From an uncultured Clostridia bacterium (GTDB lineage: Bacteria; Bacillota; Clostridia; Oscillospirales; Acutalibacteraceae), in contig CANRNQ010000002.1 in assembly GCA_947632045.1 (NCBI GenBank), positions 93,769 through 157,768 of the forward strand: a stretch of 64,000 bases of DNA, read 5' to 3'. Under the pieces are notes generated by a model that was given only the letters and a program-made list of their open reading frames with translations, made no database searches and was not told where the DNA came from. The position numbers and the translations under genes were made by a program. Positions 45,303 through 54,194 of the stretch are shown piece by piece (position 1 is the first letter of the stretch; every line of letters starts with the position of its first letter).

Positions 45303-47936
45303 TCATTTGCACATTTTTATAAGCTCAAAGAGCACATTCATCGACTCTATGGGAGTCAGGGTGTTTATATCTATTGATTTAAGCTTTTCTTCTATTGCGG
45401 AATTATTAGCGCCGAAAAGCGAAATCTGGCCGTCGTTATCATCAGCGCCGTGATTATGGCCTTGATTTTCGGCGCTGTTTTCGATTTTCCCCTCGGTTTT
45501 TCCGGCGGAGCCTTCGAGCTCCTTTAATATTTCCCTTGCGCGCTTTATTATCCAATCGGGCACTCCGGCGAGCTTCGCGACCTCAATTCCATAGCTGTCG
45601 TCGGCTCCGCCGGGCACTATTCTCCTCAAAAAGGTTATGTCGTCGCCGCGCTTTTTAACGGCGACGTTGTAATTTTTCACCCCGTCGAGGGTATCCTCCA
45701 TAACGCTCAGCTCGTGGTAATGAGTGGCAAAAAGGGTCTTTGCGCCGAGCCTTCTCTTATCGGCGACAAATTCAAGCACGGCCCTCGCTATGCTCATGCC
45801 GTCAAAGGTCGAGGTGCCCCTGCCTATTTCGTCGAAAATAAGCAGGCTTTTCGAGGTCGCGTTTTTCACTATCGATGCGACCTCGCTCATCTCCACCATG
45901 AAGGTCGACTGACCCGCCGCCAAATCGTCTGAGGCTCCGACTCGCGTGAATACGCTGTCGCATATTTCTATATCGGCGCTGTCGGCCGGCACGAAGGAGC
46001 CTATTTGAGCCATGAGCACTATCAGCGCCACCTGACGCATATATGTGGACTTTCCCGCCATATTCGGTCCGGTTATTATCGCGACGGTGTTTTCGCCGCT
46101 GTCGAGAACAGCGTCGTTTGGCACAAAGGGAGCTCCGTTTGAAAGCAGCTCGACGACCGGATGCCTGCTCTCCTTGAGTCTTATGCCGCCTCTAATCGAA
46201 ACATTGGGCTTGCAGTAGCGGTTATCGGCCGCCACCGAGGCGAGAGAAGCGAGCACGTCGAGGTTTGCTATCGCCACGGCGCTCTTTTGTATTCTGTCAA
46301 GGTTTGAGGCGACCTGCTTTCTTATCTCTTCAAACAAGCTGTATTCGAGCCCCTGAGAGCGCTCCTTAGCGCCGATTATTCTGCCCTCTAAATTTTTAAG
46401 CTCCTCGGTTATATATCTTTCGCAGCCCGTGAGCGTCTGCTTTCTTATGTATTCGTCCGGCACGAGATTTTTATATGAGTTTGACGCCTCGAAATAATAG
46501 CCGAACACTCGGTTATATCCGACCTTAAGCTTTGGTATCTTGGTTTTTTCCCTCTCTCTCGCTTCAAGCTTTGTGAGTATCGACGAGGAGTTGTTCATAT
46601 CCTCCCTTATGCTGTCGAGCTCCTCATTAAAGCCCTCCTTTATAATGCCGCCCTCTCTTATTGAAAACGGCGGGTCTTCGACTATCGCGTCGTTTATAAG
46701 CGAATATATATCCTCAAGCGGGTCTAAATTGTCGCGCTGCTCCCTCAAAAAGTGCGAGCCTGCGTCGTGCAGGAGAGTCTTAAGCTCGGGAAAGACCAAA
46801 AGCGAGTTTGCAAGGCTCCTCAGCTCTCGGGCGTTGGCGTTGCCGTAAACTACGCGCGTCATCAGCCTTTCAACGTCGGATATTTTGGCCAGGATATTTA
46901 TTATCTCAAGGCGCAAAAGCGTATCCTTGTACAGCTCGGAAACTGTGTTTTGCCTTCTTATTATCGGGGCAATCTTTATCAGGGGCTGCTCTATCCACAA
47001 GCGCATCAGCCTCTTGCCCATTGCGGTCTTTGTTCTGTCGAGCACCCACAAAAGCGAGCCCTTTTTCTCCTTGCTGCGCATGGTTTCGACAAGCTCGAGA
47101 TTTCGCCTTGTGTTGGAATCGAGGTTCATATACTGGTTCCCAAAGTAAACGTTTAAGCTGTTCAAGCGCTCAAGCCCGATTATCTGCGTTTTTCCAAGGT
47201 AGAAGAGGAGCCCCCCTATGGCTAAGATGGCGAAGGAGAGGTCCTTATCCATCATATCATTCTTATGCTGTTCGCCGAACTGATTTTTAATGGCTTCCAG
47301 TGACCAATTAAAATCGAAGTCCTTGTTTCTGAGGGTTTCGAGCGACGCCGAATATTTATCCTTTACGATGGTTTTCAGCTCCTTAAAGTTGAGCATCTCC
47401 TTGTTTATAATTATTTCGCGAGGGGAAAATCTGTCCAGCTCGTTTTTCAGCGTGTCAAACGAGTCCTCGCCCAAAAGCTGGGTGCAGTGCATCTCTCCCG
47501 TAGAAATATCGGCAAAGCACGCGCCTATTGAGGTATCCTCGGCGTAGCAGCAGGCTATGAAATTATTTTTGCCCTCGTCGAGCATACTGTTTTCCATTAT
47601 GGTTCCCGGGGTTATCACCCTCGTTATGCTGCGGGAGACTAAGCCCTTCGCCTTTGAGGGGTCCTCCGTTTGCTCGCATATCGCGACCTTATAGCCCTTT
47701 TCTACAAGCCGCGCTATGTATGTTTCGCAGCTATGATAGGGAACGCCGCACATGGGCGCGCGCTCCTCCTGTCCGCAGTCGCGCCCCGTCAGCGTAAGCT
47801 CCAGCTCCTTCGAGACGAGCTTTGCGTCGTCGAAAAACATCTCGTAAAAGTCGCCAAGACGGAAAAACAGTATGCAGTCCTTGTTTTGCTCTTTTATTTG
47901 AAGATATTGCTTCATCATTGGAGAAAGCTCAGCCAT
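45303..47936 (-). CDS. mutS: DNA mismatch repair protein MutS
   Basis: 877 aa. Mismatch-reading FxE motif in LGDFYEMFFDDA, ATPase Walker A ITGPNMAGKSTYMRQVAL, DEIGRGTSTFDGMSIA, and the dimer-interface THYHELS. The C-terminal tail after residue 800 is charged and variable (KTEGKIENSAENQ) before a short conserved end. In the miaB-YlbF-mutS-mutL-miaA order close to Bacillus ymcB-ymcA-cotE-mutS-mutL. Confidence 0.97.
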   Translation of the reverse strand: MAELSPMMKQYLQIKEQNKDCILFFRLGDFYEMFFDDAKLVSKELELTLTGRDCGQEERAPMCGVPYHSCETYIARLVEKGYKVAICEQTEDPSKAKGLVSRSITRVITPGTIMENSMLDEGKNNFIACCYAEDTSIGACFADISTGEMHCTQLLGEDSFDTLKNELDRFSPREIIINKEMLNFKELKTIVKDKYSASLETLRNKDFDFNWSLEAIKNQFGEQHKNDMMDKDLSFAILAIGGLLFYLGKTQIIGLERLNSLNVYFGNQYMNLDSNTRRNLELVETMRSKEKKGSLLWVLDRTKTAMGKRLMRLWIEQPLIKIAPIIRRQNTVSELYKDTLLRLEIINILAKISDVERLMTRVVYGNANARELRSLANSLLVFPELKTLLHDAGSHFLREQRDNLDPLEDIYSLINDAIVEDPPFSIREGGIIKEGFNEELDSIREDMNNSSSILTKLEAREREKTKIPKLKVGYNRVFGYYFEASNSYKNLVPDEYIRKQTLTGCERYITEELKNLEGRIIGAKERSQGLEYSLFEEIRKQVASNLDRIQKSAVAIANLDVLASLASVAADNRYCKPNVSIRGGIRLKESRHPVVELLSNGAPFVPNDAVLDSGENTVAIITGPNMAGKSTYMRQVALIVLMAQIGSFVPADSADIEICDSVFTRVGASDDLAAGQSTFMVEMSEVASIVKNATSKSLLIFDEIGRGTSTFDGMSIARAVLEFVADKRRLGAKTLFATHYHELSVMEDTLDGVKNYNVAVKKRGDDITFLRRIVPGGADDSYGIEVAKLAGVPDWIIKRAREILKELEGSAGKTEGKIENSAENQGHNHGADDNDGQISLFGANNSAIEEKLKSIDINTLTPIESMNVLFELIKMCK

Positions 47937-47966
47937 TATTCTTACCCTCTTTATATTAATTTAATA

Positions 47967-48371
47967 TCAGTGACAGCCCCCGCAGCTTGAGCAGCTTCCC
48001 GTGCAGCTCTGAGAGTAATCCGTCGTTTCGGGGTCCTCTCCGTCGGCCGATTGGCTGATTATGGCGAGAACTCTCTGGAGCACCGAGTCGAGCTGCTGCT
48101 TTGCCTCGTTGTAGGCTGTCATATTTTCGTTTTTCATTATATTTGCGTAAACGCTGCGCATCTCCTTGTTGAGCTGCTGGAGCTTGTCGTCGTCCCTGTC
48201 GCTCTTTTGCGCCTCGTTGTTAATAGCTATTCTTTTGAGGTTAAATTCACCTATCAAATCCTGAAGCTCCTTGTCGTTGTCGCTGTTTTGCTGAGCTATG
48301 CGCAGCTTAAGATAAGCGTCCTCCTGCTGAATAGCCTTTCCTATCTCTCTTGCCATTTGAATAATGTCCAT
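47967..48371 (-). CDS. YlbF/YmcA (RicF/RicA)-family protein with Cys-rich tail
   Basis: 134 aa, all helical (DIIQMAREIGKAIQQEDAYLKLR...). The C-terminus SCTGSCSSCGGCH carries four cysteines and a histidine. In Bacillus the YlbF-YmcA-YaaT complex binds iron-sulfur clusters and steers RNase Y cleavage. Position directly between miaB and mutS matches Bacillus ymcA, so RicA-like function is the best guess. AGGAAGAGG precedes the ATG. Confidence 0.85.
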   Translation of the reverse strand: MDIIQMAREIGKAIQQEDAYLKLRIAQQNSDNDKELQDLIGEFNLKRIAINNEAQKSDRDDDKLQQLNKEMRSVYANIMKNENMTAYNEAKQQLDSVLQRVLAIISQSADGEDPETTDYSQSCTGSCSSCGGCH

Positions 48372-48503
48372 TTTCCTCTTCCTTTCTGAGCTTTATATTA
48401 ATATTTCAGCCCGCCGATGGGCCTTATTTTCCGTAAAAGAATAAAGCGTCCCTTCGCTCAGCCGAATATATTATTGTATTAATTAAAATTTAATTTACCA
48501 AAA
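48372..48503. other. AT-rich gap between miaB and the YlbF-family gene
   Basis: 132 bp; on the minus strand a weak GCCC-N6-GGGC hairpin lies near 48412-48425. No convincing promoter or terminator, so miaB transcripts may read into the YlbF-mutS genes. Confidence 0.4.
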
Positions 48504-49904
48504 TTACACCGGCCTGCCCCTAAGCACCCAGTTGCCGGAAGCTGTGATTTCGACCGTGCCGAAGCTTCCGATAAGGCCTTCGTCCGCCTCGACCTCGACT
48601 ACTATATTCCCCGAGGTTCTCGCGTTTATTATGCCCTCTTTTTTCGCCCTTTCCTCAAACAAAACTCTCTGCCTTGTGCCGACCATTGAGGCGCATCTTT
48701 CGGCGGCTATTTTTTCCTGCACCTTAAGCAGTCGCTGAAAGCGCTCGGACTTTTCCTCGTCGCTTATCGGGTCGAGCATCTCCGCCGCCGGCGTGCCGAC
48801 TCTCTTTGAGTAGATGAAGGTGAAAAGCGAGGTGAACCCGACCTCCTCTATAAGTGAGAGCGTCTGAGAAAAGTCCTCCTCGGTTTCGCCCGGAAAGCCG
48901 ACTATTATGTCGCTTGTAAGCGAGAGCCCGTCTATTTTCTCCTTGGCGTAATTCACAATTTCAAGATATTTTTCGCGGGTGTAGCGCCTGTTCATGAGCT
49001 TTAATATCCTGTTGCTGCCGGACTGAAATGGCAGGTGCAGGTGCTTTGAAATGTGGCGGCTTGAGGCTATGGTATCTATGAGCTCGCGGGTGCAGTCCTT
49101 TGGGTGCGAGGTCATAAAGCGCAGGGTGTAGTCGCCGTCTATCGCGTCTATCCTGCGCAGAAGCTCGGAAAAGCTTATGTTCTCATCAAGCCCCTTGCCG
49201 TAGGAATTGACGTTTTGCCCCAAAAGGGTTATGTCCTTACAGCCGTTTTCTATAAGCTCGTGCGCCTCCTTAAGTATCGCCGCGCTGCTTCGGCTTCGCT
49301 CGCGCCCCCTGACGTAGGGCACTATGCAGTAGGAGCAGAAATTGTCGCAGCCGTACATTATCGGCAGCCAGCCCTTGAACGCGCCGTCGCGCCTTTTTGG
49401 CAGCCCCTCGTGCACGAGCAGGTCGTCGTTGCCTGTTACAAACTGCCTCTTGCCGCTCAAAAGGCTTTGATACAGCAGTCTTGGAAATTCGTGCAGACAG
49501 TGGGTTCCGAAGACAAGCCCGACAAAGGGAAAGCTTTCGTATATCCTTTGGGCTATGTGCTTTTGCTCCATCATGCAGCCGCAAAGCGCCACAAGCGCCG
49601 AGGGGTGCTTTTTCTTTATGCTCTTTATAGCACCTACGTTGCCGAAGACCCTGTCCTCGGCGTGCTCCCTCACCGCGCAGGTGTTGAACAGTATAAAGTC
49701 CGCATTTTCAGGCGTATCCGTAAAGGAATACCCCATAAGCGCGAGCATTCCCTTTATATTTTCGCTGTCTGCTACATTCTGCTGACAGCCGTAGGTGCGG
49801 ACGTACGCGAGGGGCTTTTCCCCCATTGCGCGTATCTGCATTATCTGCGCGACAAGCTCTATGTATTCATTTTGCTGTGTCGCAAAGGTGTTTATCTCAC
49901 TCAA
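48504..49904 (-). CDS. miaB: tRNA-2-methylthio-N6-isopentenyladenosine synthase
   Basis: 466-aa radical-SAM methylthiotransferase. The N-terminal cluster cysteines are in YGCQQN, FNTCAV and LCGCM; radical-SAM CDNFCSYC; C-terminal TRAM domain (RVLFEERAKKEG...GSFGTVEIT). Acts after MiaA on A37 of tRNA. TTG start with GGAG 10 nt upstream. Confidence 0.96.
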   Translation of the reverse strand: MSEINTFATQQNEYIELVAQIMQIRAMGEKPLAYVRTYGCQQNVADSENIKGMLALMGYSFTDTPENADFILFNTCAVREHAEDRVFGNVGAIKSIKKKHPSALVALCGCMMEQKHIAQRIYESFPFVGLVFGTHCLHEFPRLLYQSLLSGKRQFVTGNDDLLVHEGLPKRRDGAFKGWLPIMYGCDNFCSYCIVPYVRGRERSRSSAAILKEAHELIENGCKDITLLGQNVNSYGKGLDENISFSELLRRIDAIDGDYTLRFMTSHPKDCTRELIDTIASSRHISKHLHLPFQSGSNRILKLMNRRYTREKYLEIVNYAKEKIDGLSLTSDIIVGFPGETEEDFSQTLSLIEEVGFTSLFTFIYSKRVGTPAAEMLDPISDEEKSERFQRLLKVQEKIAAERCASMVGTRQRVLFEERAKKEGIINARTSGNIVVEVEADEGLIGSFGTVEITASGNWVLRGRPV

Positions 49905-49939
49905 GTCGCTTGTACTCCATTCTGTTAAACTTAAAGATT

Positions 49940-49968
49940 ATAATAACACAAAATACCTTTTTCTTCAA
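49940..49968 (-). promoter_or_regulatory. Promoter of miaB
   Basis: Minus strand -35 TTGAAG (49963-49968), 17-nt spacer, -10 TATTAT (49940-49945). Confidence 0.7.
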
Positions 49969-49971
49969 GTG

Positions 49972-50026
49972 CTTTGACCGATAGTCAAAGAGGATTATAT
50001 TACCAATCTGTAAATTTATTTTTACA
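49972..50026. promoter_or_regulatory. Two inverted repeats in the miaB/ABC divergent region
   Basis: CTTTGAC-N5-GTCAAAG (49972-49990) abuts the miaB -35, and TGTAAA-N6-TTTACA (50009-50026) lies just upstream of the ABC promoter -35 at 50041. Both have the form of dimeric repressor or activator sites; no regulator gene is adjacent. Confidence 0.45.
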
Positions 50027-50040
50027 CTTCTTTTTCTTCC

Positions 50041-50069
50041 TTGACAGAGAATTTAAGTGGGAATATAAT
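50041..50069 (+). promoter_or_regulatory. Consensus promoter of the MacB-like exporter
   Basis: TTGACA (50041-50046), 17-nt spacer, TATAAT (50064-50069): both boxes match the sigma-A consensus perfectly. Unregulated it would be very strong, which makes the neighbouring inverted repeats more likely to be operators. Confidence 0.9.
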
Positions 50070-50131
50070 TATCTACATTTGATATAATCGTAAATTTGCT
50101 TCTAAATTCGGCAGTCAAAGGGGATATAAAA

Positions 50132-52495
50132 ATGCTTCAGCTTAAAAACATCAGAAAGAGCTACACCACCGGCGATTTCACTCAGGTTGCGCTCGACGAT
50201 ATTTCACTGAGCTTCCGTGAAAACGAGTTCGTCGCCATACTCGGTCAGAGCGGCTCGGGAAAGACCACCTGTCTTAACATAATCGGCGGTCTTGACCGTT
50301 ATGACAACGGCGACCTCGTAATAAACGGCAAATCGTCAAAGGACTTCAAAAGCCGCGATTGGGACGCATACCGCAACAACAGCGTCGGCTTCATCTTTCA
50401 AAGCTACAATCTCATAGGTCATTTAAACATAATCGACAACGTGGAGATGGGAATGACGCTCAGCGGAGTATCGCGCCGCAAGCGCCGCGAAAAGGCGAAG
50501 GAGGTGCTCGAGAGGGTAGGTTTAAAGGAGCATATGCACAAAAGGCCGAACCAGCTTTCGGGCGGTCAGATGCAGAGGGTAGCTATCGCCCGCGCCCTTG
50601 CAAACGACCCGGACATTATCCTTGCCGACGAGCCGACCGGCGCTCTCGACACCGCGACGAGCAAGCAGATAATGGAGCTTATAAAGGAGATCGCCGCGGA
50701 CAAGCTCGTCATAATGGTAACGCACAATCCCGAGCTTGCCGAGGAATACGCCGACAGGATAGTTAAATTCCGCGACGGCAAAATAACCGACGACAGCAAC
50801 CCTTACGACGAGGGCTCGACAAGCGAGAGCTACTCGCTTAAAAAGACGAGCATGGGCTTTTTCACGGCCTTGAAGCTTTCGGGCAAGAACATATCTACAA
50901 AAAAGGGCAGGACTCTGCTCACCGCCTTCGCCTCGAGCATAGGAATAATAGGAATAGCCCTCATACTGAGCCTTTCAAGCGGATTTCAGGAGCAGATAAT
51001 AAAATTCCAAAACGACGCGCTCTCGGAGTTTCCTATAACCATATCGCGCCAGTCTATGAATATGGACGCTGAGCAGATGGAGGAGATGAGCGAAAAAATG
51101 AACGAGCGCTTTGCCGACAAGAAAAAATTTGCCGACACGGACTCGGTCGAGCTGTACTCGGCAAAGGACGAGATGATGCTCCATCAAAACGAGCTTACAA
51201 AGGAATATCTCGATTACGTCAAGGATATAGACCCGAGCATCTGCTCGAGCATAGGCTACACCAAAATAACGGGAATGAACCTGCTTAGAAAGGTAGACGG
51301 CAAGGTATCTCCCGTTTCGTTCACCGTCGGCATCTCCGGCGGTGCCGACTCGCAGTCTATGGGCAGCATGACGAGCATGAGCTCGATAGGTCTTACGTCT
51401 TATCCGAATAATCTTGATAAGGACTCCACATCGTATCTTGAGAAAAATTATGACGTTCTCGCAGGCTCTTACCCGAAAAACGACCGCGAGCTTGTTTTGG
51501 TCGTCGATAACAAAAACCGCGTGGATACCGCCGTCATGTCCTCTCTCGGCTACGACACGGAGAACGTCAAGAAAATCAGCTTTAAGGATATAGTCGGGAC
51601 TGAGCTTAAGCTCGTGCCGAACGACTCGTACTATGAAAAAAATCCCGCCGGACTGTTTATGCCGAAGACGGATTATGATAAGCTATACGACGACAAGGAC
51701 AATATGACCTTGAAAATTTGCGGGGTCGTCCGCGTTAAAAAGGACACTAAGATAGGTATGCTCGCCTCGGGCATTGCGTACAACGACTCTCTCGTCGACG
51801 AGGTTATAGAGATGAATAAGGACTCGGAGATAGTCAAGGCGCAAAAGGACAGCAAGACAAACGTGATGACGACGGAAAAGCTCGACGACGAGGCGAAGGA
51901 GCAGATTTTATCTTATCTTGGGGCGGACTCTCAGCCGCTGATGATATATATTTATCCGAAAACCTTTGACGACAAGGAGTCCGTGATAGAGTATCTCGAC
52001 AAGTATAACTCCGGCAAGGACGACAAGGACGTTGTGACCTACACCGATCTTGCCGACACGATGACCAGCATGACCTCGAGCATTATGGACGCGATAACCC
52101 TTGTGCTTATAGCCTTCGCGGGAATTTCGCTTATAGTGTCGCTTATTATGATAGCGATAATAACCTACATCTCTGTTTTGGAGCGCACGAAGGAGATAGG
52201 CGTTCTGCGCGCTCTCGGCGCGAGGAAAAAGGATATTTCGCGGGTGTTCAACGCCGAGACCTTTATAATCGGCGCTTGCTCGGGTCTGCTTGGAATAATC
52301 ATCGCCTATGCGCTTTGTATACCGATAAATTCCGTACTTGAGAATATGACGGAGCTTCCGAACGTCGCCCAGCTCAATCCGCTGCACGCGCTTTTGCTCG
52401 TGGTTATAAGCGTTGCTCTGACGCTGCTCGGCGGGCTTATTCCGGCGAGGATAGCGTCGAAGAAGGATCCGGTTGAGGCGCTCAGGAGCGAATAA
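50132..52495 (+). CDS. MacB/FtsX-type fused ABC exporter
   Basis: 787 aa from MLQLKNIRKSYTTGDFTQVALDD, AAAGGGG upstream (12 extra in-frame codons rejected). ATPase domain residues 1-225: GQSGSGKTT, LSGGQMQR, ILADEPTGALD. Permease: first membrane segment near residue 270 (FASSIGIIGIALILSLSSG), a 380-residue extracytoplasmic region, then three C-terminal membrane segments with the FtsX motif LERTKEIGVLRALGARKKDISRVF. Typical of lipoprotein, toxin or antimicrobial-peptide exporters (MacB class). Single gene; no two-component system adjacent. Confidence 0.92.
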   Translation: MLQLKNIRKSYTTGDFTQVALDDISLSFRENEFVAILGQSGSGKTTCLNIIGGLDRYDNGDLVINGKSSKDFKSRDWDAYRNNSVGFIFQSYNLIGHLNIIDNVEMGMTLSGVSRRKRREKAKEVLERVGLKEHMHKRPNQLSGGQMQRVAIARALANDPDIILADEPTGALDTATSKQIMELIKEIAADKLVIMVTHNPELAEEYADRIVKFRDGKITDDSNPYDEGSTSESYSLKKTSMGFFTALKLSGKNISTKKGRTLLTAFASSIGIIGIALILSLSSGFQEQIIKFQNDALSEFPITISRQSMNMDAEQMEEMSEKMNERFADKKKFADTDSVELYSAKDEMMLHQNELTKEYLDYVKDIDPSICSSIGYTKITGMNLLRKVDGKVSPVSFTVGISGGADSQSMGSMTSMSSIGLTSYPNNLDKDSTSYLEKNYDVLAGSYPKNDRELVLVVDNKNRVDTAVMSSLGYDTENVKKISFKDIVGTELKLVPNDSYYEKNPAGLFMPKTDYDKLYDDKDNMTLKICGVVRVKKDTKIGMLASGIAYNDSLVDEVIEMNKDSEIVKAQKDSKTNVMTTEKLDDEAKEQILSYLGADSQPLMIYIYPKTFDDKESVIEYLDKYNSGKDDKDVVTYTDLADTMTSMTSSIMDAITLVLIAFAGISLIVSLIMIAIITYISVLERTKEIGVLRALGARKKDISRVFNAETFIIGACSGLLGIIIAYALCIPINSVLENMTELPNVAQLNPLHALLLVVISVALTLLGGLIPARIASKKDPVEALRSE

Positions 52496-52530
52496 AAATG
52501 ACGTCAAAATTGCGGTTTTAATCAGACAAG

Positions 52531-52793
52531 GCTGCCGCAGCTGTCTGTTTCACTTTGTGCGAAAAAAAGGGGCTCGGGCGGCGACCGGCGCGGCGCAGCC
52601 GCGCGGAAAAACGCGGCGGCGGGGGCGGGGCCTTCGGCGGAGCTTGAAATTATATCGCCGCGCCTAAGGCTTTAGGGCGCACCGCAGTCGGTGCCGCCGC
52701 GTTTTTCGCCGAATTTTCGCCGGAGGCGAAAATTCGGGGTCGCCGCCCGAGCTCTGCCCTCCCGCACAAAGCGGTAAAAGGCAACGCGGCAGC
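52531..52793 (-). repeat. Cloverleaf element C (intergenic palindromic repeat)
   Basis: Fills the 339-bp convergent gap between the ABC exporter and the HAD gene. Outer stem GCTGCCGC (52531-52538) with GCGGCAGC (52786-52793); second stem CTTTGTGCG/CGCACAAAG (about 52552 and 52762), 9 perfect bp; main stem 52572-52586 with 52738-52752; arms in reverse order: GC arm GCGCGGC/GCCGCGC, long arm AAAAACGCGGCGGC (52607-52620) with its complement at 52693-52706, AT-rich arm CGAATTTTCGCC/GGCGAAAATTCG. The long-arm loop is 72 nt, twice that of other copies, with an extra hairpin. Confidence 0.88.
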
Positions 52794-52834
52794 GATAGCT
52801 CTTATTAAAATTTGTCGATAAAAAATACAAAAAA

Positions 52835-53551
52835 TCATTTAATCCCGTCAAGCAGCTTGGGGAAATCCCCGAGCTGCTTGATTTTATAATCGCAAAGCTC
52901 ATGCGGCATGGGCACTTCGTTTCTCGAATCAAAAAGGCAGGTCGCAATGCCCGCGTTCCTGCCGCCGAGCATATCGGACGTGAGCGAGTCGCCGAGTATA
53001 ATGTATTTATCCCGCTCGCGGTCGCCTATCTTATCAAAGCAGTATTCAAAAAATTCCGCCGACGGCTTGTTTACGCCTATCGCCTCGGAAATAAATACGT
53101 CGGTCATATATTCCAAAAGTCCCGTGCTTTTCAGTCTGCCCATCTGGGAAATCATCGCGCCGTTTGTCGCTATATACAGCTTATACCTCCCCGACAGCTC
53201 CCTGCACATCTCGTGCGCCCCGTCTATCGTCGCGGCGCAGAGAGATAGCCTGTCGATATAATAGCCGTTCATGTCGGCGGCTGAAATATCTCGGGCTCCA
53301 AGGCGGCTCAGAAGCCCTTCAAACCTTGTAGCCACGAGCTCCTTTCGCTCGATCTCGCCGCGCTCGAGCAGCTTAAAAAGGCGGAGATTTTCATCTGAAT
53401 AGCCGCGATAAACCTCGTCTGTAAAGCGCAGACCGTAATGCTCAAGCGTCGCCTTCAGCGCCGCGCGCTCGCCCGACGGAAAATCTAAAAGCGTTTCGTC
53501 CGCGTCGAGAAATATATATTTTATCCTGCTCTCACTATTCAAAGTCGTCAC
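52835..53551 (-). CDS. HAD-superfamily hydrolase, YjjG-like nucleotidase
   Basis: 238 aa. HAD motif I FLDADETLLDF, motif II in YIATNGAMISQ, Lys in VNKPSAEFFEY, motif IV IILGDSLTSDMLGG. The DADET form of motif I and helical cap match YjjG pyrimidine nucleotidases that remove non-canonical nucleotides. Overlaps the TIGR03936 gene by 17 nt. Its last codons contain a 32-bp inverted repeat. Confidence 0.9.
   Translation of the reverse strand: MTTLNSESRIKYIFLDADETLLDFPSGERAALKATLEHYGLRFTDEVYRGYSDENLRLFKLLERGEIERKELVATRFEGLLSRLGARDISAADMNGYYIDRLSLCAATIDGAHEMCRELSGRYKLYIATNGAMISQMGRLKSTGLLEYMTDVFISEAIGVNKPSAEFFEYCFDKIGDRERDKYIILGDSLTSDMLGGRNAGIATCLFDSRNEVPMPHELCDYKIKQLGDFPKLLDGIK
52849..52880 (-). 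terminator. Inverted repeat in the 3' end of the HAD gene
   Basis: CAAGCAGCT-x-GGGG-N4-CCCC-x-AGCTGCTTG: 13 paired bases with a single T/G mismatch, inside the codons for KQLGDFPKLL. A run of T follows 19 nt later (minus strand), after the stop, so it may serve as the terminator. Confidence 0.5.
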
Positions 53552-54194
53552 CGTTTTCGTTCTTTATTTTCCTTCGCGTACAAATATAAAAATATTCGCC
53601 GCCCGTTTTTTCTTTTAGGGCGTTTAAATATAAAATCGGGTTTATGTTCTCAACGCTGCCCGCGGGAAGCGTCATATTAAGCACGGCAAATTCTCCGTCC
53701 TGCTTTAAATCATGCTCCTTGATATACGGCTTTAAATCTATATCCTTTAGCCCCTTTTTCGTCTTTTTCCGAGTTATCACCTCGGCTGAATTTAACAGCG
53801 AGCCGATCTCCGCGCATATCTCGCCGCCGCTTTTTCCGTCAGCGCCGATTTTCATTTCATAGCGCGCCTTTGATATTTGCGCAGGCTTCATTTTGGGCGC
53901 TGCGGCCCTGTATACTCTTATCCCCTCCGGCAGGCTCCCGTTTAGCCGCTCGGGTATAAGCGAGATGTCAAAATCATCGTCCGTAAGTCTTATATCCATC
54001 GTTTCGCACTCGCCGCAGAATCCGAGCGAAAGCGGCAGGGCGAAGGTTATAAACGGGTGGGGATTAAAGCCCTCGGTGTGCCATATCGGTATTTTGCTGC
54101 GGTTTATAGCAAGGGTCATAACCTTGTTTAAATCGAGGTGAGAGATAAACCTTGCAAGCCCCTCCTTTTTAAACCATAGTCTTACGCTTTTCAA
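53535..54194 (-). CDS. TIGR03936-family radical-SAM-linked protein (DUF2344)
   Basis: 219 aa beginning MKSVRLWFKKEGLARFISHLDL, with IPIWHTEGFNPHPFITFALPLSLGF, both family-defining. Always paired with the TIGR03960 radical-SAM protein, as here (26-nt overlap). Function unproven; the pair usually precedes rplU and rng, suggesting an RNA or ribosome role, but here an HAD gene follows instead. Confidence 0.93.
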   Translation of the reverse strand: MKSVRLWFKKEGLARFISHLDLNKVMTLAINRSKIPIWHTEGFNPHPFITFALPLSLGFCGECETMDIRLTDDDFDISLIPERLNGSLPEGIRVYRAAAPKMKPAQISKARYEMKIGADGKSGGEICAEIGSLLNSAEVITRKKTKKGLKDIDLKPYIKEHDLKQDGEFAVLNMTLPAGSVENINPILYLNALKEKTGGEYFYICTRRKIKNENGDDFE

